This document shows positions 16,156 through 24,027 of a stretch of 64,000 bases of DNA, piece after piece; the first letter of the stretch is position 1; the number at the start of each line of letters is the position of its first letter. The notes below the pieces were generated by a model, which was not told the origin of the DNA, did no database searches, and saw only the letters and a list, made by a program, of their open reading frames with translations. This stretch comes from Actinoplanes solisilvae (GTDB taxonomy: Bacteria; Actinomycetota; Actinomycetes; Mycobacteriales; Micromonosporaceae), in contig NZ_RJAC01000027.1 in the NCBI RefSeq assembly GCF_003999975.1, positions 1 to 64,000 of the forward strand, given 5' to 3'. Both the position numbers and the translations under genes were made by a program.

Positions 16156-16830
16156 ATGTTCTCCCGTAAGCGCGGCGAACCCAAGCACGTGCGCGCGACC
16201 GACGCGCCGCCCTCCGAGGCGCTCAAGCAGAGCCTGGCGGCGGGCGACGAGCCGCCGCGGCCCGACCGCGGGCCGTGGGACGCGAACCAGGCCCCCGACG
16301 ACATCCAGCGACTCGACCTGGGCAGCCTGCTGATCCCGGCGGTCGACGGCGTCGAGGTGCGGGTGCAGGCCAACCCCGACGGCGCGGTCGAGCAGATCGT
16401 GCTGGTCGACGGCGACAGCGCGTTGCAGCTCGGCGTCTTCGCGGCGCCGCGCACCGAGGGCATCTGGAACGAGGTGCGCGACGAGATCGCCGAGGCCATG
16501 AAGTCCGACGGTGTGGCCGCCCGCGAGGTCGACGGGCCGTACGGTGTCGAGCTGACCGCCCGGGTCAACACCCCGGAGGGCCCGGCCGACGTGCGGTTCG
16601 TGGGGGTCGACGGGCCGCGCTGGATGGTCCGCGCGCTCTACCAGGGCGCCGCCGCGGCCGACCCGTCCCGCGAGGGCCGGCTCGGCGAGGTGCTCTCCGG
16701 TCTGGTGGTCGTGCGCGACAACGAGGCCCGTCCGGTGCGCGAGGCGCTGCCGCTGCGCCTGCCCAAGGAGATGACCGAGCAGGCTCAGCAGGAGCAGGAC
16801 GCGCAGACCAACGGCAACCGTCCCGCCTAG
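16156..16830 (+). CDS. DUF3710 protein
   Basis: A 224-residue soluble protein of the actinobacterial DUF3710 family: MFSRKRG start, GPWDANQAPDD and RLDLGSLLIPAVDGVEVRVQ near 50-70, and a conserved VDGPRWMVRALYQGAAA. Function unknown; it always follows dut. ATG 16156 has GGAAGG (16142-16147) eight bases upstream; the longer frame to 16039 lies inside dut and is not used. Confidence 0.9.
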   Translation: MFSRKRGEPKHVRATDAPPSEALKQSLAAGDEPPRPDRGPWDANQAPDDIQRLDLGSLLIPAVDGVEVRVQANPDGAVEQIVLVDGDSALQLGVFAAPRTEGIWNEVRDEIAEAMKSDGVAAREVDGPYGVELTARVNTPEGPADVRFVGVDGPRWMVRALYQGAAAADPSREGRLGEVLSGLVVVRDNEARPVREALPLRLPKEMTEQAQQEQDAQTNGNRPA

Positions 16831-16866
16831 CGCCTCGTGATGGCGCTCACCAGGGGCGTACCGTAT

Positions 16867-16903
16867 ATGAACGGCACGGTGTGCAGGTGACCGTGCCGTT
16901 CAT
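16867..16903. other. 14-bp perfect hairpin before the OB-fold gene
   Basis: ATGAACGGCACGGT (16867-16880) and ACCGTGCCGTTCAT (16890-16903) form a perfect 14-bp stem with a 9-base loop. The Shine-Dalgarno AGGGAGAGG of the next gene begins a few bases later, so the hairpin may be either the terminator of the dut operon or a leader structure controlling translation of the OB-fold gene. No U-tract follows. Confidence 0.75.
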
Positions 16904-16918
16904 CGCAGGGAGAGGGTC

Positions 16919-17296
16919 ATGACCACCGACGCGCGTACCGGCTTGCGCCGGTTCTTCGACCGGTTGACCGCCACCGACTCCGAGCTCGACGCGGAAGACC
17001 TGCAGCGCGAGGTCGCGAAGTGCGGCGCGATGCCGGCCGGGCAGTGCATGCGCGGCCAGGTCGTCTCCGTGAACGGTCGGCTGCGTACGGTGGCCTACAC
17101 TCCTCGCACCAACCTGCCCACCCTCGAGGCCGACCTCTGGGACGGCAGCGACGTGGTGACCCTGGTGTTCCTGGGCCGCCGGTCGATCGCCGGCATCGAA
17201 CCGGGGCGGCAGCTCACCGCGCGCGGCCGCATCGCGATCCGTGACGACCGCAAGGTCATCTACAACCCGTACTACGAGCTGGAGGCGCCCCGGTGA
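16919..17296 (+). CDS. OB-fold nucleic-acid-binding domain protein
   Basis: A 125-residue single-domain protein. Residues 40-122 (CMRGQVVSVNGRLRTVAY ... LEADLWDGSDVVTLVFLGRRSIAGIEPGRQLTARGRI) follow the OB-fold beta-barrel pattern seen in RecG-like wedge domains. It is conserved between DUF3710 and DUF3159 in actinobacteria; partner and substrate unknown. Its stop overlaps the next start (GTGA). Confidence 0.85.
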   Translation: MTTDARTGLRRFFDRLTATDSELDAEDLQREVAKCGAMPAGQCMRGQVVSVNGRLRTVAYTPRTNLPTLEADLWDGSDVVTLVFLGRRSIAGIEPGRQLTARGRIAIRDDRKVIYNPYYELEAPR

Positions 17297-18072
17297 CGTC
17301 CGGTAGCGAGCCGCGCCACGCCGCGCACGAATCCGTGGAGGAACGGCTCGCCGAGGAGGTCGTCGAGGAACTCGACCTGCACCCGGTCGAGGAGCCGAAG
17401 AAGGACGACGACGAGCCGCTCCCCTCGATGAGCGAGCAGATCGCCGAGCAGCTCGGCGGGGTGCGGGGCCTGATCGAGTCGAGCCTTCCGGTGCTCGCCT
17501 TCGTCGCGCTCAACGTGATCCTCGGCGACAGCGTCGTCGGGCTCGAGACCCGTACGGCGCTTTACTGGGCGATCGCGGGCGCGGTGCTGTCGGCCGTGGG
17601 CATCGGCGCTTACCGCCTGGCGCGCAAGCAGCCGGTGCGGCACGCGGTGAACGGCCTGTTCGGCATCGCGGTCGGCGCCTACCTGGCCTGGCGTACCGGC
17701 GACGCCAAGAACTTCTACCTGCCCGGCATCCTGCTGACCTTCGGGCAGGCGGCGCTGCTGCTGGGCTCCGTGGTGATCCGCAAGCCGATCATCGGCTACG
17801 TCTGGGGCATCATGGCCAACAAGGGCCAGCAGGACTGGTTCGGCAACGCCCGGCTCTTCCGCACCTTCCAGTGGCTCACGCTGGTCTGGGTGGTCTCGCT
17901 GAGCCTGCGCGCCGGCATCCAGTTCTACCTCTACCAGATCGGCGAGGCGAACGCGCTCGGCATCGTCCGCATCCTGATCAGCTGGCCGATCTACGCCGCC
18001 ACGTTCGCCTTCACCGCCTGGGCCATCCACCGCGTCACCAGCGCGCAGAAGCCGGCCGAGTCCGCGGTCTAG
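17293..18072 (+). CDS. DUF3159 integral membrane protein
   Basis: A 259-residue protein with an acidic cytoplasmic N-terminus (about 55 residues) and five or six membrane helices from residue 63 onward. LGDSVVGLETRTALYWA and GKPIIGYVWG-like KPIIGYVWGIM segments are those of DUF3159. Function unknown. GTG 17293 overlaps the stop of the OB-fold gene, and the pair is transcribed together toward the trkA genes, which converge on it. Confidence 0.88.
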   Translation: MTSGSEPRHAAHESVEERLAEEVVEELDLHPVEEPKKDDDEPLPSMSEQIAEQLGGVRGLIESSLPVLAFVALNVILGDSVVGLETRTALYWAIAGAVLSAVGIGAYRLARKQPVRHAVNGLFGIAVGAYLAWRTGDAKNFYLPGILLTFGQAALLLGSVVIRKPIIGYVWGIMANKGQQDWFGNARLFRTFQWLTLVWVVSLSLRAGIQFYLYQIGEANALGIVRILISWPIYAATFAFTAWAIHRVTSAQKPAESAV

Positions 18073-18114
18073 AGCCGGTCGAGGCCGGGGTCCAGAGCCG
18101 GATGGGACCGCGGT

Positions 18115-18792
18115 CTAGTCGAGCGAGCGGCCCTGGCTGCCGAGCACGACGGCGCGGATCTGGTCCTCCACCTCGGCGGTGCAGACGAAGATCAACTCGT
18201 CGCCCGCCTCGAGCGTGTCGTCGGGGGTCGGCACCATGACCCGCTTGCCCCGCAGGATGGCGACCAGCGCCGAGTCGCGGGGGAGCGGCACGTCGCGTAC
18301 GGGCTGACCCTCGTACGGCGCGTCGCGGGGCAGGGTGATCTCGACCAGGTTGGCCTCGCCCTGGCGGAACGTCATGAGGCGTACGAGGTCGCCGACCGTC
18401 ACCGCCTCTTCGACCAGCGCGGCCATCAGGCGCGGCTTGCTCACCGACACGTCGACGCCCCACTGCTCGGTGAAGAGCCACTCGTTCTCGGCGCGGTTGA
18501 CCCGGGCGACGACGCGGGGCACGGCGAACTCGGTCTTGGCCAGCAGCGAGACCACCAGGTTGGCCTTGTCGTCGCCGGTGGCGGCCACCACTACGTCGCA
18601 ACCGGCCACGTCAGCCTCTTCCAGGCTGCTCAGCTCGCAGGCGTCGGCCAGCACCCACTCGGCCTCGGGAACGCGCTCAGGGCGCAGCTGGCGGGGCTGG
18701 CGCTCGATCAGCATGACCCGGTGGCCGTTGCCGATCAGCTCCTGCGCGATCGACCGGCCGACGTTGCCGGCCCCGGCGATGGCGATCCGCAT
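18115..18792 (-). CDS. TrkA-type K+ channel regulatory subunit (RCK), second of a pair
   Basis: A 225-residue protein with an N-terminal RCK_N Rossmann domain (MRIAIAGAGNVGRSIAQELI, GxGxxG at 7-12) and a C-terminal RCK_C domain (about 140-215). TrkA/CeoC-type proteins bind NAD(H) or nucleotides and gate potassium transport. ATG 18792 is two bases after the stop of the other trkA gene. No TrkH/TrkG pore gene is nearby; the likely partner is the divergent APC-type permease. Confidence 0.88.
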   Translation of the reverse strand: MRIAIAGAGNVGRSIAQELIGNGHRVMLIERQPRQLRPERVPEAEWVLADACELSSLEEADVAGCDVVVAATGDDKANLVVSLLAKTEFAVPRVVARVNRAENEWLFTEQWGVDVSVSKPRLMAALVEEAVTVGDLVRLMTFRQGEANLVEITLPRDAPYEGQPVRDVPLPRDSALVAILRGKRVMVPTPDDTLEAGDELIFVCTAEVEDQIRAVVLGSQGRSLD

Positions 18793-18794
18793 GG

Positions 18795-19460
18795 TCACTG
18801 TCCTTCCTTGTCGGCACCGGAGGCGATGTCGAGCACGGCGTGCACCGTGTCGTCGGTGACCAGCATGAACACCTGGTCGCCGTCTTGCAGGACGGTCGAC
18901 GCGGTGCCGAGCGTGCCCATGCCGAAGCGCATCAGGTAGGCCACGCGGGCGCCGGTGCGCTCCTCGAGCGACTTGAGCGTGCGGCCGACCCAGTCGCGGT
19001 GCAGCGGCGCCTCGACGATCGAGACCACACTGGTCGGGTCGCGGAAGACCTCGACCGTGCCCTCGGGGACCAGGTGGCGCACCATGCGGTCGGCCGCCCA
19101 GCGGATGGTCGCGACGGTCGGGATGCCGAGCCGCTCGTAGACCTGGGCGCGCTTGGCGTCGTAGATGCGGGCCACGACCCGGGAGACGCCGAACGTCTCG
19201 CGGGCCAGCCGGGCCGAGATGATGTTGGAGTTGTCGCCGCTGGAGACCGCCGCGAAGGCGTCGGCCCGTTCGATGCCGGCGGCCCGCAGGACGTCGCGGT
19301 CGAAGCCGATGCCGGTCACCGTCGTGCCGCCGAAGTCGGAGCCCAGCCTGCGGAAGGCGTCGGAGTTCTGGTCGATCACGGCCACCGAGTGGCCGCGCTC
19401 CTCCAGATTGTGGGCGAGCGTCGACCCGAGCCGGCCGCATCCCATGATCACCACGTGCAC
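18795..19460 (-). CDS. TrkA-type K+ channel regulatory subunit (RCK), first of a pair
   Basis: A 221-residue RCK protein: VHVVIMGCGRLGSTLAHNLE carries the GxGxxG nucleotide-binding loop, with VIDQNSDAFRRL ending the second strand (acidic ribose-binding residue), and an RCK_C domain from about 135. GTG 19460 is chosen because GGGAGGA lies upstream; the open frame to 19505 has no start signal. It heads a two-gene operon and is divergent from the permease gene across 112 bp. Confidence 0.88.
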   Translation of the reverse strand: MHVVIMGCGRLGSTLAHNLEERGHSVAVIDQNSDAFRRLGSDFGGTTVTGIGFDRDVLRAAGIERADAFAAVSSGDNSNIISARLARETFGVSRVVARIYDAKRAQVYERLGIPTVATIRWAADRMVRHLVPEGTVEVFRDPTSVVSIVEAPLHRDWVGRTLKSLEERTGARVAYLMRFGMGTLGTASTVLQDGDQVFMLVTDDTVHAVLDIASGADKEGQ

Positions 19461-19572
19461 GTGCTGGGTCCTCCCGCGTGAGTGCGTCTGCACAGAGATT
19501 GTCACGCCTTCGCCAGCAGCGTCGCCCGGGGCGGGGTACGCGTCCAGGCGTACAGCCGTACGCTAGGCACTC

Positions 19573-21618
19573 GTGGCCAGTCCGACCTCCCTCGCGAAAC
19601 GCCTGCTGCTCGGCCGGCCGTTTCGATCCGACAAGCTTCAGCACACGCTGTTGCCCAAGCGGATCGCGCTGCCGGTGTTCGCCAGCGACGCTTTGTCGAG
19701 CGTGGCGTACGCGCCCGATGAAATCCTCCTGACCCTGTCGATCGCCGGCGCGGGCGCCTTCGTCTTCTCCCCGTGGATCACTCTGGCCGTCGCGGTCGTG
19801 ATGGTCACCGTCGTCGCCAGCTACCGGCAGAACGTGCACGCCTACCCCTCCGGCGGTGGCGACTACGAGGTCGCGACGGTCAACCTGGGCCCACGGGCGG
19901 GCCTGGGGGTGGGAAGTGCCCTGCTGGTCGACTACATCCTCACGGTGGCGGTCTCGAGCAGCGCGGGCGTGAACAACCTGGGCTCCGTGGTGCCGTTCGT
20001 CGCCGAGCACAAGGTGGCCTTCGCGGTCGGCGCGATCGTCCTGCTGACCTCGCTCAACCTCCGGGGGCTGCGCGAGTCGGGCACGGCTTTCGCCATTCCG
20101 ACGTACGCCTTCATCGTCGTTGTCGTCGGCATGATCCTGATCGGTTTGTTCCGGGTCTACGTGCTCGGCGACGACCTGCGGGCACCCAGCGCCGGCCTGA
20201 CCATCACGGCCGAGGAGGACCACCTCACCAGCTTCGGGTTCGCCTACCTGCTGCTGCGCACGTTCTCGTCGGGCTGTGCGGCCCTTACCGGCGTCGAGGC
20301 GATCTCGAACGGCGTGCCCGCCTTCAAGCCGCCTAAGAGCAAGAACGCCGCGACGACGCTGCTGTTGCTGGGTGGCCTCTCGATCGTCATGCTGGTCGGC
20401 ATTATCTGGCTGGCGCGGGCCACCGGCTTGCAGTACGTCGAGGACCCCGGGCTGCAGATCGTCGCGGGCCCGGACAACTACGTGCAGAAGACGGTCACCA
20501 CCCAACTGGCCGAGACGATCTTCGGCCAGGGGTCGTTGCTGCTCTACCTGGTCGGCGGGGTCACCGCTCTGATCCTCTTCCTGGCCGCGAACACCGCGTT
20601 CAACGGCTTCCCGGTGCTCGGCTCGATCCTCGCCCAGGACCGCTTCCTGCCCCGCCAATTCCACACCCGCGGCGACCGGCTGGCCTTCAGCAACGGCATT
20701 CTCTTCCTCGCCGTCGCGGCGATCGCGCTGGTGGTGGCGTTCCAGGCCGAGACGACCCGGCTGATCCAGCTCTACATCGTCGGCGTCTTCGTGTCGTTCA
20801 CGCTGTCGCAGGGCGGCATGATCCGGCACTGGAACCGGCTCCTGCGCACCCAGCGAGATCCCGCGCGGCGACGCCGCATGAAACGCTCGCGGGCGATCAA
20901 CGCCTTCGGCATGGGGCTCACCGGCACCGTGCTGGTCATCGTGCTGATCACCAAGTTCCTGCTCGGCGCGTGGATCGCGATCGCCTTCATGGTCGTCATC
21001 TACGCCGTCATGGGCGCCATCCGCAAGCACTACAACCGGGTCTCGCGGGAGCTGCAGCCGACCGACGAGCGGCCCGTGCTGCCGTCGCGCAACCACGCCG
21101 TCGTGCTGGTCAGCAAGGTGCACATGCCGACGCTGCGGGCGGTCGCCTACGCCCAGGCCACCCGCCCCGACACGCTGACCGCGGTCACCGTGAACGTCGA
21201 CGACAAGGACACCCGCGTGATCCAGGAGGAGTGGGAGCGACGCCAGATCCCGGTGCCGCTGACCGTGGTCGACTCGCCCTACCGCGAGATCACCGGCCCG
21301 ATCATCGACTTCGTCAAGGGCGTACGGCGTAGCTCTCCGCGCGACGTGGTGACCGTCTTCGTCCCCGAGTACGTGGTCGGCCGCTGGTGGGAGAACCTGC
21401 TGCACAACCAGAGCGCCCTGCGCATCAAGGCCCGGCTGCTCTTCGAGCCGGGCGTCATGGTCACCAGCGTGCCGTGGCAGCTGCGCTCGTCGCAGGACCG
21501 CAACCTTGACCGGTTCGACCAGAGCCTGACCCGGGTGCCGGCGCGCGGTCCGCGCGTGCGGCCGCCCGCCGAGCCCGAACCACCCACCGACGACCGCACC
21601 CCGGAGCCGCGACCGTGA
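19573..21618 (+). CDS. APC-superfamily permease, KimA-like potassium transporter
   Basis: A 681-residue transporter with about twelve membrane helices (residues 45-480) and a 200-residue cytosolic C-terminal domain. The start FASDALSSVAYAPDEI and the GGDYE segment are typical of the KimA/YdaO group of APC transporters; in Bacillus KimA the cytosolic domain binds c-di-AMP. The divergent trkA pair supports a role in K+ uptake. Amino acid transport is the alternative. GTG 19573 has TACGCT (19559-19564) eight bases upstream. The stop overlaps the next start (GTGA). Confidence 0.8.
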   Translation: MASPTSLAKRLLLGRPFRSDKLQHTLLPKRIALPVFASDALSSVAYAPDEILLTLSIAGAGAFVFSPWITLAVAVVMVTVVASYRQNVHAYPSGGGDYEVATVNLGPRAGLGVGSALLVDYILTVAVSSSAGVNNLGSVVPFVAEHKVAFAVGAIVLLTSLNLRGLRESGTAFAIPTYAFIVVVVGMILIGLFRVYVLGDDLRAPSAGLTITAEEDHLTSFGFAYLLLRTFSSGCAALTGVEAISNGVPAFKPPKSKNAATTLLLLGGLSIVMLVGIIWLARATGLQYVEDPGLQIVAGPDNYVQKTVTTQLAETIFGQGSLLLYLVGGVTALILFLAANTAFNGFPVLGSILAQDRFLPRQFHTRGDRLAFSNGILFLAVAAIALVVAFQAETTRLIQLYIVGVFVSFTLSQGGMIRHWNRLLRTQRDPARRRRMKRSRAINAFGMGLTGTVLVIVLITKFLLGAWIAIAFMVVIYAVMGAIRKHYNRVSRELQPTDERPVLPSRNHAVVLVSKVHMPTLRAVAYAQATRPDTLTAVTVNVDDKDTRVIQEEWERRQIPVPLTVVDSPYREITGPIIDFVKGVRRSSPRDVVTVFVPEYVVGRWWENLLHNQSALRIKARLLFEPGVMVTSVPWQLRSSQDRNLDRFDQSLTRVPARGPRVRPPAEPEPPTDDRTPEPRP

Positions 21619-22871
21619 CCGACCTCATCGAAAGCGACCCCGTCGAAGGCGACCTCGTCGAACTGACCGTCGGCGCGCCCGCGCACGGCGGCCACTGCGT
21701 CGCCCGGCTGGGCGGTGAGCACGGCCGGGTCGTCTTCGTGCGGCACGCGCTGCCCGGCGAGCGGGTCACCGCCGAGATCACCGAGCTGCACAAGGGCTTC
21801 CTGCGGGCCGACGCGGTCGAGATCCACGAGGCCTCGCCCGACCGGGTCGAGCCGCCCTGCCCGTACGCCCACCCGGGGGCCTGCGGCGGCTGCGACCTGC
21901 AGCACGCCTCGGGCGACGCGCAGCGCCGGTGGAAGGCGTCCATCGTCGAGGAGCAGCTGCGCCGGCTGGCCAAGCTCACCTGGAAGGTCGAGGTCGAGGC
22001 GCTGCCGGGCGGGCTGCTGGGCTGGCGTAGCCGGGTGCGCTACGCGGTCGACGCCGCCGGGCGGGCCGGGCTGCTCAAGCACCGCTCGCACGAGGTGGTG
22101 GCGATCGACCGCTGCCGCATCGCGCACCCCGCGATCCAGGAGCTCGACCTGCTGAAGCTGGAGTGGCCCGACGCCGACGCGCTCGAGGCGGTCGCGACGA
22201 CCGGCGGCGACGTGGTGGCGCTGGCCCGGCCGTCGGGCACCGGGGGCACGCTTCCCGCCGACGACCCGGCCGAAGCCCCCACGCTGGGCGGCGGCGGGCG
22301 CGTGCGGCTCTCCGGGCCGGCCGAGGTGACCGAGGTGGCCGCCGGGCGCAGCTGGCAGCTTCCGGCGGAGAGCTTCTGGCAGGTGCACCCGGCCGCCGCC
22401 GACACCCTGGCGGCCACGGTGGTCGAGATGCTGCACCCGACCGAGGGCGAGACCGTCTGGGACCTCTACGGCGGCGCCGGGCTCTTCGCCGCCGCGGTCC
22501 GGGAGCACACCCACGGCCGTACGACGTTGGTCGAGAGCTCGTCCGTCGGAGCGGCCGCCGCCCGCGAGAACGTGCCCGCGGCCGAGGTCGTCGAGGCGCG
22601 GGTCGAGACGGCGCTGTCCCGGCGCCGGATCACCGGACCGGTCGACCTGGTCGTGCTCGACCCGCCGCGGGCCGGGGCCGGGGCCACGGTGGTGCGTTCC
22701 GTCGTCGCGGCCGGGCCCCGCGCGGTGGCCTATGTGTCCTGCGACCCGGCGTCGCTGGCCCGCGACGTGGCCACCTTCCACGAGCTGGGGTGGCGGCTGA
22801 CCGGGCTGCGCGCCTTCGACTGCTTCCCGATGACCCAGCACGTCGAATGCGTGGCGGTCTTCGAGCCCTGA
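21615..22871 (+). CDS. TRAM-domain 23S rRNA/tRNA (uracil-5-)-methyltransferase, RlmD/TrmA-type
   Basis: A 418-residue SAM-dependent methyltransferase. An N-terminal TRAM RNA-binding domain (about 10-70) is followed by a four-Cys cluster motif (CPYAHPGACGGCDLQH), probably for [4Fe-4S], then the catalytic domain: WDLYGGAGLFA (SAM), VVLDPPRAG and YVSCDPASLARD, where the Cys is the nucleophile. The C-terminal Glu in QHVECVAVF is the general base. Which uridine is modified is unknown. It is co-translated with the permease, as in other actinobacteria. Confidence 0.9.
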   Translation: MTDLIESDPVEGDLVELTVGAPAHGGHCVARLGGEHGRVVFVRHALPGERVTAEITELHKGFLRADAVEIHEASPDRVEPPCPYAHPGACGGCDLQHASGDAQRRWKASIVEEQLRRLAKLTWKVEVEALPGGLLGWRSRVRYAVDAAGRAGLLKHRSHEVVAIDRCRIAHPAIQELDLLKLEWPDADALEAVATTGGDVVALARPSGTGGTLPADDPAEAPTLGGGGRVRLSGPAEVTEVAAGRSWQLPAESFWQVHPAAADTLAATVVEMLHPTEGETVWDLYGGAGLFAAAVREHTHGRTTLVESSSVGAAAARENVPAAEVVEARVETALSRRRITGPVDLVVLDPPRAGAGATVVRSVVAAGPRAVAYVSCDPASLARDVATFHELGWRLTGLRAFDCFPMTQHVECVAVFEP

Positions 22872-22891
22872 GCCGGCGACCGGCTCAGGGC
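22865..22891. terminator. bidirectional terminator between convergent genes
   Basis: A perfect 12-bp stem, GCCCTGAGCCGG (22865-22876) with CCGGCTCAGGGC (22880-22891) and a three-base loop. It includes the stop of the methyltransferase gene and lies 11 bases before the folD stop. Confidence 0.85.
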
Positions 22892-22901
22892 CCGCGCTGT
22901 C

Positions 22902-23768
22902 TCAGCGAGCGGCGACCGCCTTCTCGGCGGCGGTGATCGCGTTGCGGAAGAGCATCGCGACGGTCGTCGGGCCCACGCCGCCCACGCGGGGGGTGATGGC
23001 CCCGGCGACCTCGGCGCACTCCTCGGCCACGTCGGGCAGCAGGCGCTTGCCCTCATACCGGACGCCCGCGCCGATCACCGTCGCGCCGGGGCGTACGTGC
23101 TCGGGCTGGATGATGCCGGGCACGCCGGCCGCGGCCACCAGGATCTCGGCGCGGCGGGTGTAGCGGTCCCAGTCGGGTACGCCGGTGTGCACCACGGTCA
23201 CGGCCGCGTTGGCGGTGGGCCGCTTCTGGGCCAGCAGCATCGCCAGCGGGCGGCCCAGGGTCGCGCCGCGGCCGAGGATGACGACCTCGTGGCCCGAGAC
23301 CGGGATGTCGTAATAGGCGAGCAGCGCTTCGATGCCGGCCGGGGTGCAGGGCAGCGGACCGGGCAGGCCGACGGCGAGCCGGCCCATGTTGAGCGGGTGC
23401 ATGCCGTCGACGTCCTTGTCGGGGTCGAGGGTCTGCAGCGCGGCGTCGTAGTCGAGGTGGCGCGGGATCGGGTACTGGATGAGCACGCCGTGCACGCTCG
23501 TGTCGGCGTTCAGCTCGGCGATCACCTCGTACAGGTGCTCCTGGGTGGTGTCGTCGGGCAGGTGCCGGTGGGGCGAGTCGAAGCCGAGCGAGGCGGCCTG
23601 GCGCTGCTTGATGCGGATGTAGCCGGCGCTGGCGTCGTCGTCGCCGACCAGGATCGTCGCGAGCGAGGGCGTGACGCCCTGGGCCTTGAGCTTGGCGGCC
23701 CGGTCGGCCACGTCGAGCAGGACTGCCTCGGCGACCGGAGCGCCGGGAAGGAGACGGGCTGTGGACAT
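22902..23768 (-). CDS. folD: bifunctional methylenetetrahydrofolate dehydrogenase / methenyl-THF cyclohydrolase
   Basis: A 288-residue FolD. The catalytic Tyr50-xxx-Lys54 (GYIRIKQRQAASLG), QYPIP, KDVDGMHPLNMGRL and PCTPAGIEALL motifs are all present. The NADP-binding loop reads ILGRGATLGRP where most FolD have GRSxxVGxP. It interconverts 5,10-methylene-THF and 10-formyl-THF in one-carbon metabolism. ATG 23768 is chosen for its AGGGAG; the frame is open to 23786. Confidence 0.94.
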   Translation of the reverse strand: MSTARLLPGAPVAEAVLLDVADRAAKLKAQGVTPSLATILVGDDDASAGYIRIKQRQAASLGFDSPHRHLPDDTTQEHLYEVIAELNADTSVHGVLIQYPIPRHLDYDAALQTLDPDKDVDGMHPLNMGRLAVGLPGPLPCTPAGIEALLAYYDIPVSGHEVVILGRGATLGRPLAMLLAQKRPTANAAVTVVHTGVPDWDRYTRRAEILVAAAGVPGIIQPEHVRPGATVIGAGVRYEGKRLLPDVAEECAEVAGAITPRVGGVGPTTVAMLFRNAITAAEKAVAAR

Positions 23769-24027
23769 GCGGGCTCCCTGTCGCACGGGGGCCCAGGCGG
23801 TCGACTCCCCGTGACACGCTCCCCGATGGTCAATCCATCCCCGGTGCCGCCAGTCGCGTCCTCACCAAGGATGCCGGACGCCGGGAGGGGGATCGCAGCC
23901 GGGTTGTTACTGTGCGGTAGGTCACGAGCGGCCGCAGGTCACGCTCACGTTTCGGTTCTGTGGAGGAGCTGAGGAGAGCCGACCGGCCGGGATGCGCGCT
24001 CGCCACGCGCCGATAGACTTCGCACCC

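Noticed and set aside
18115..21405. A minus-strand frame extending the second trkA gene to 1096 codons
   Set aside because: Only the last 225 codons match an RCK protein; the rest is antisense to the permease and the other trkA gene and has no domain. The ATG at 18792 is the natural start.
23769..24027. Riboswitch (for example thiamine pyrophosphate) in front of dxs
   Set aside because: I see no conserved THI-box elements, and a -10-like hexamer eight bases before the ATG suggests there is no leader to hold one.
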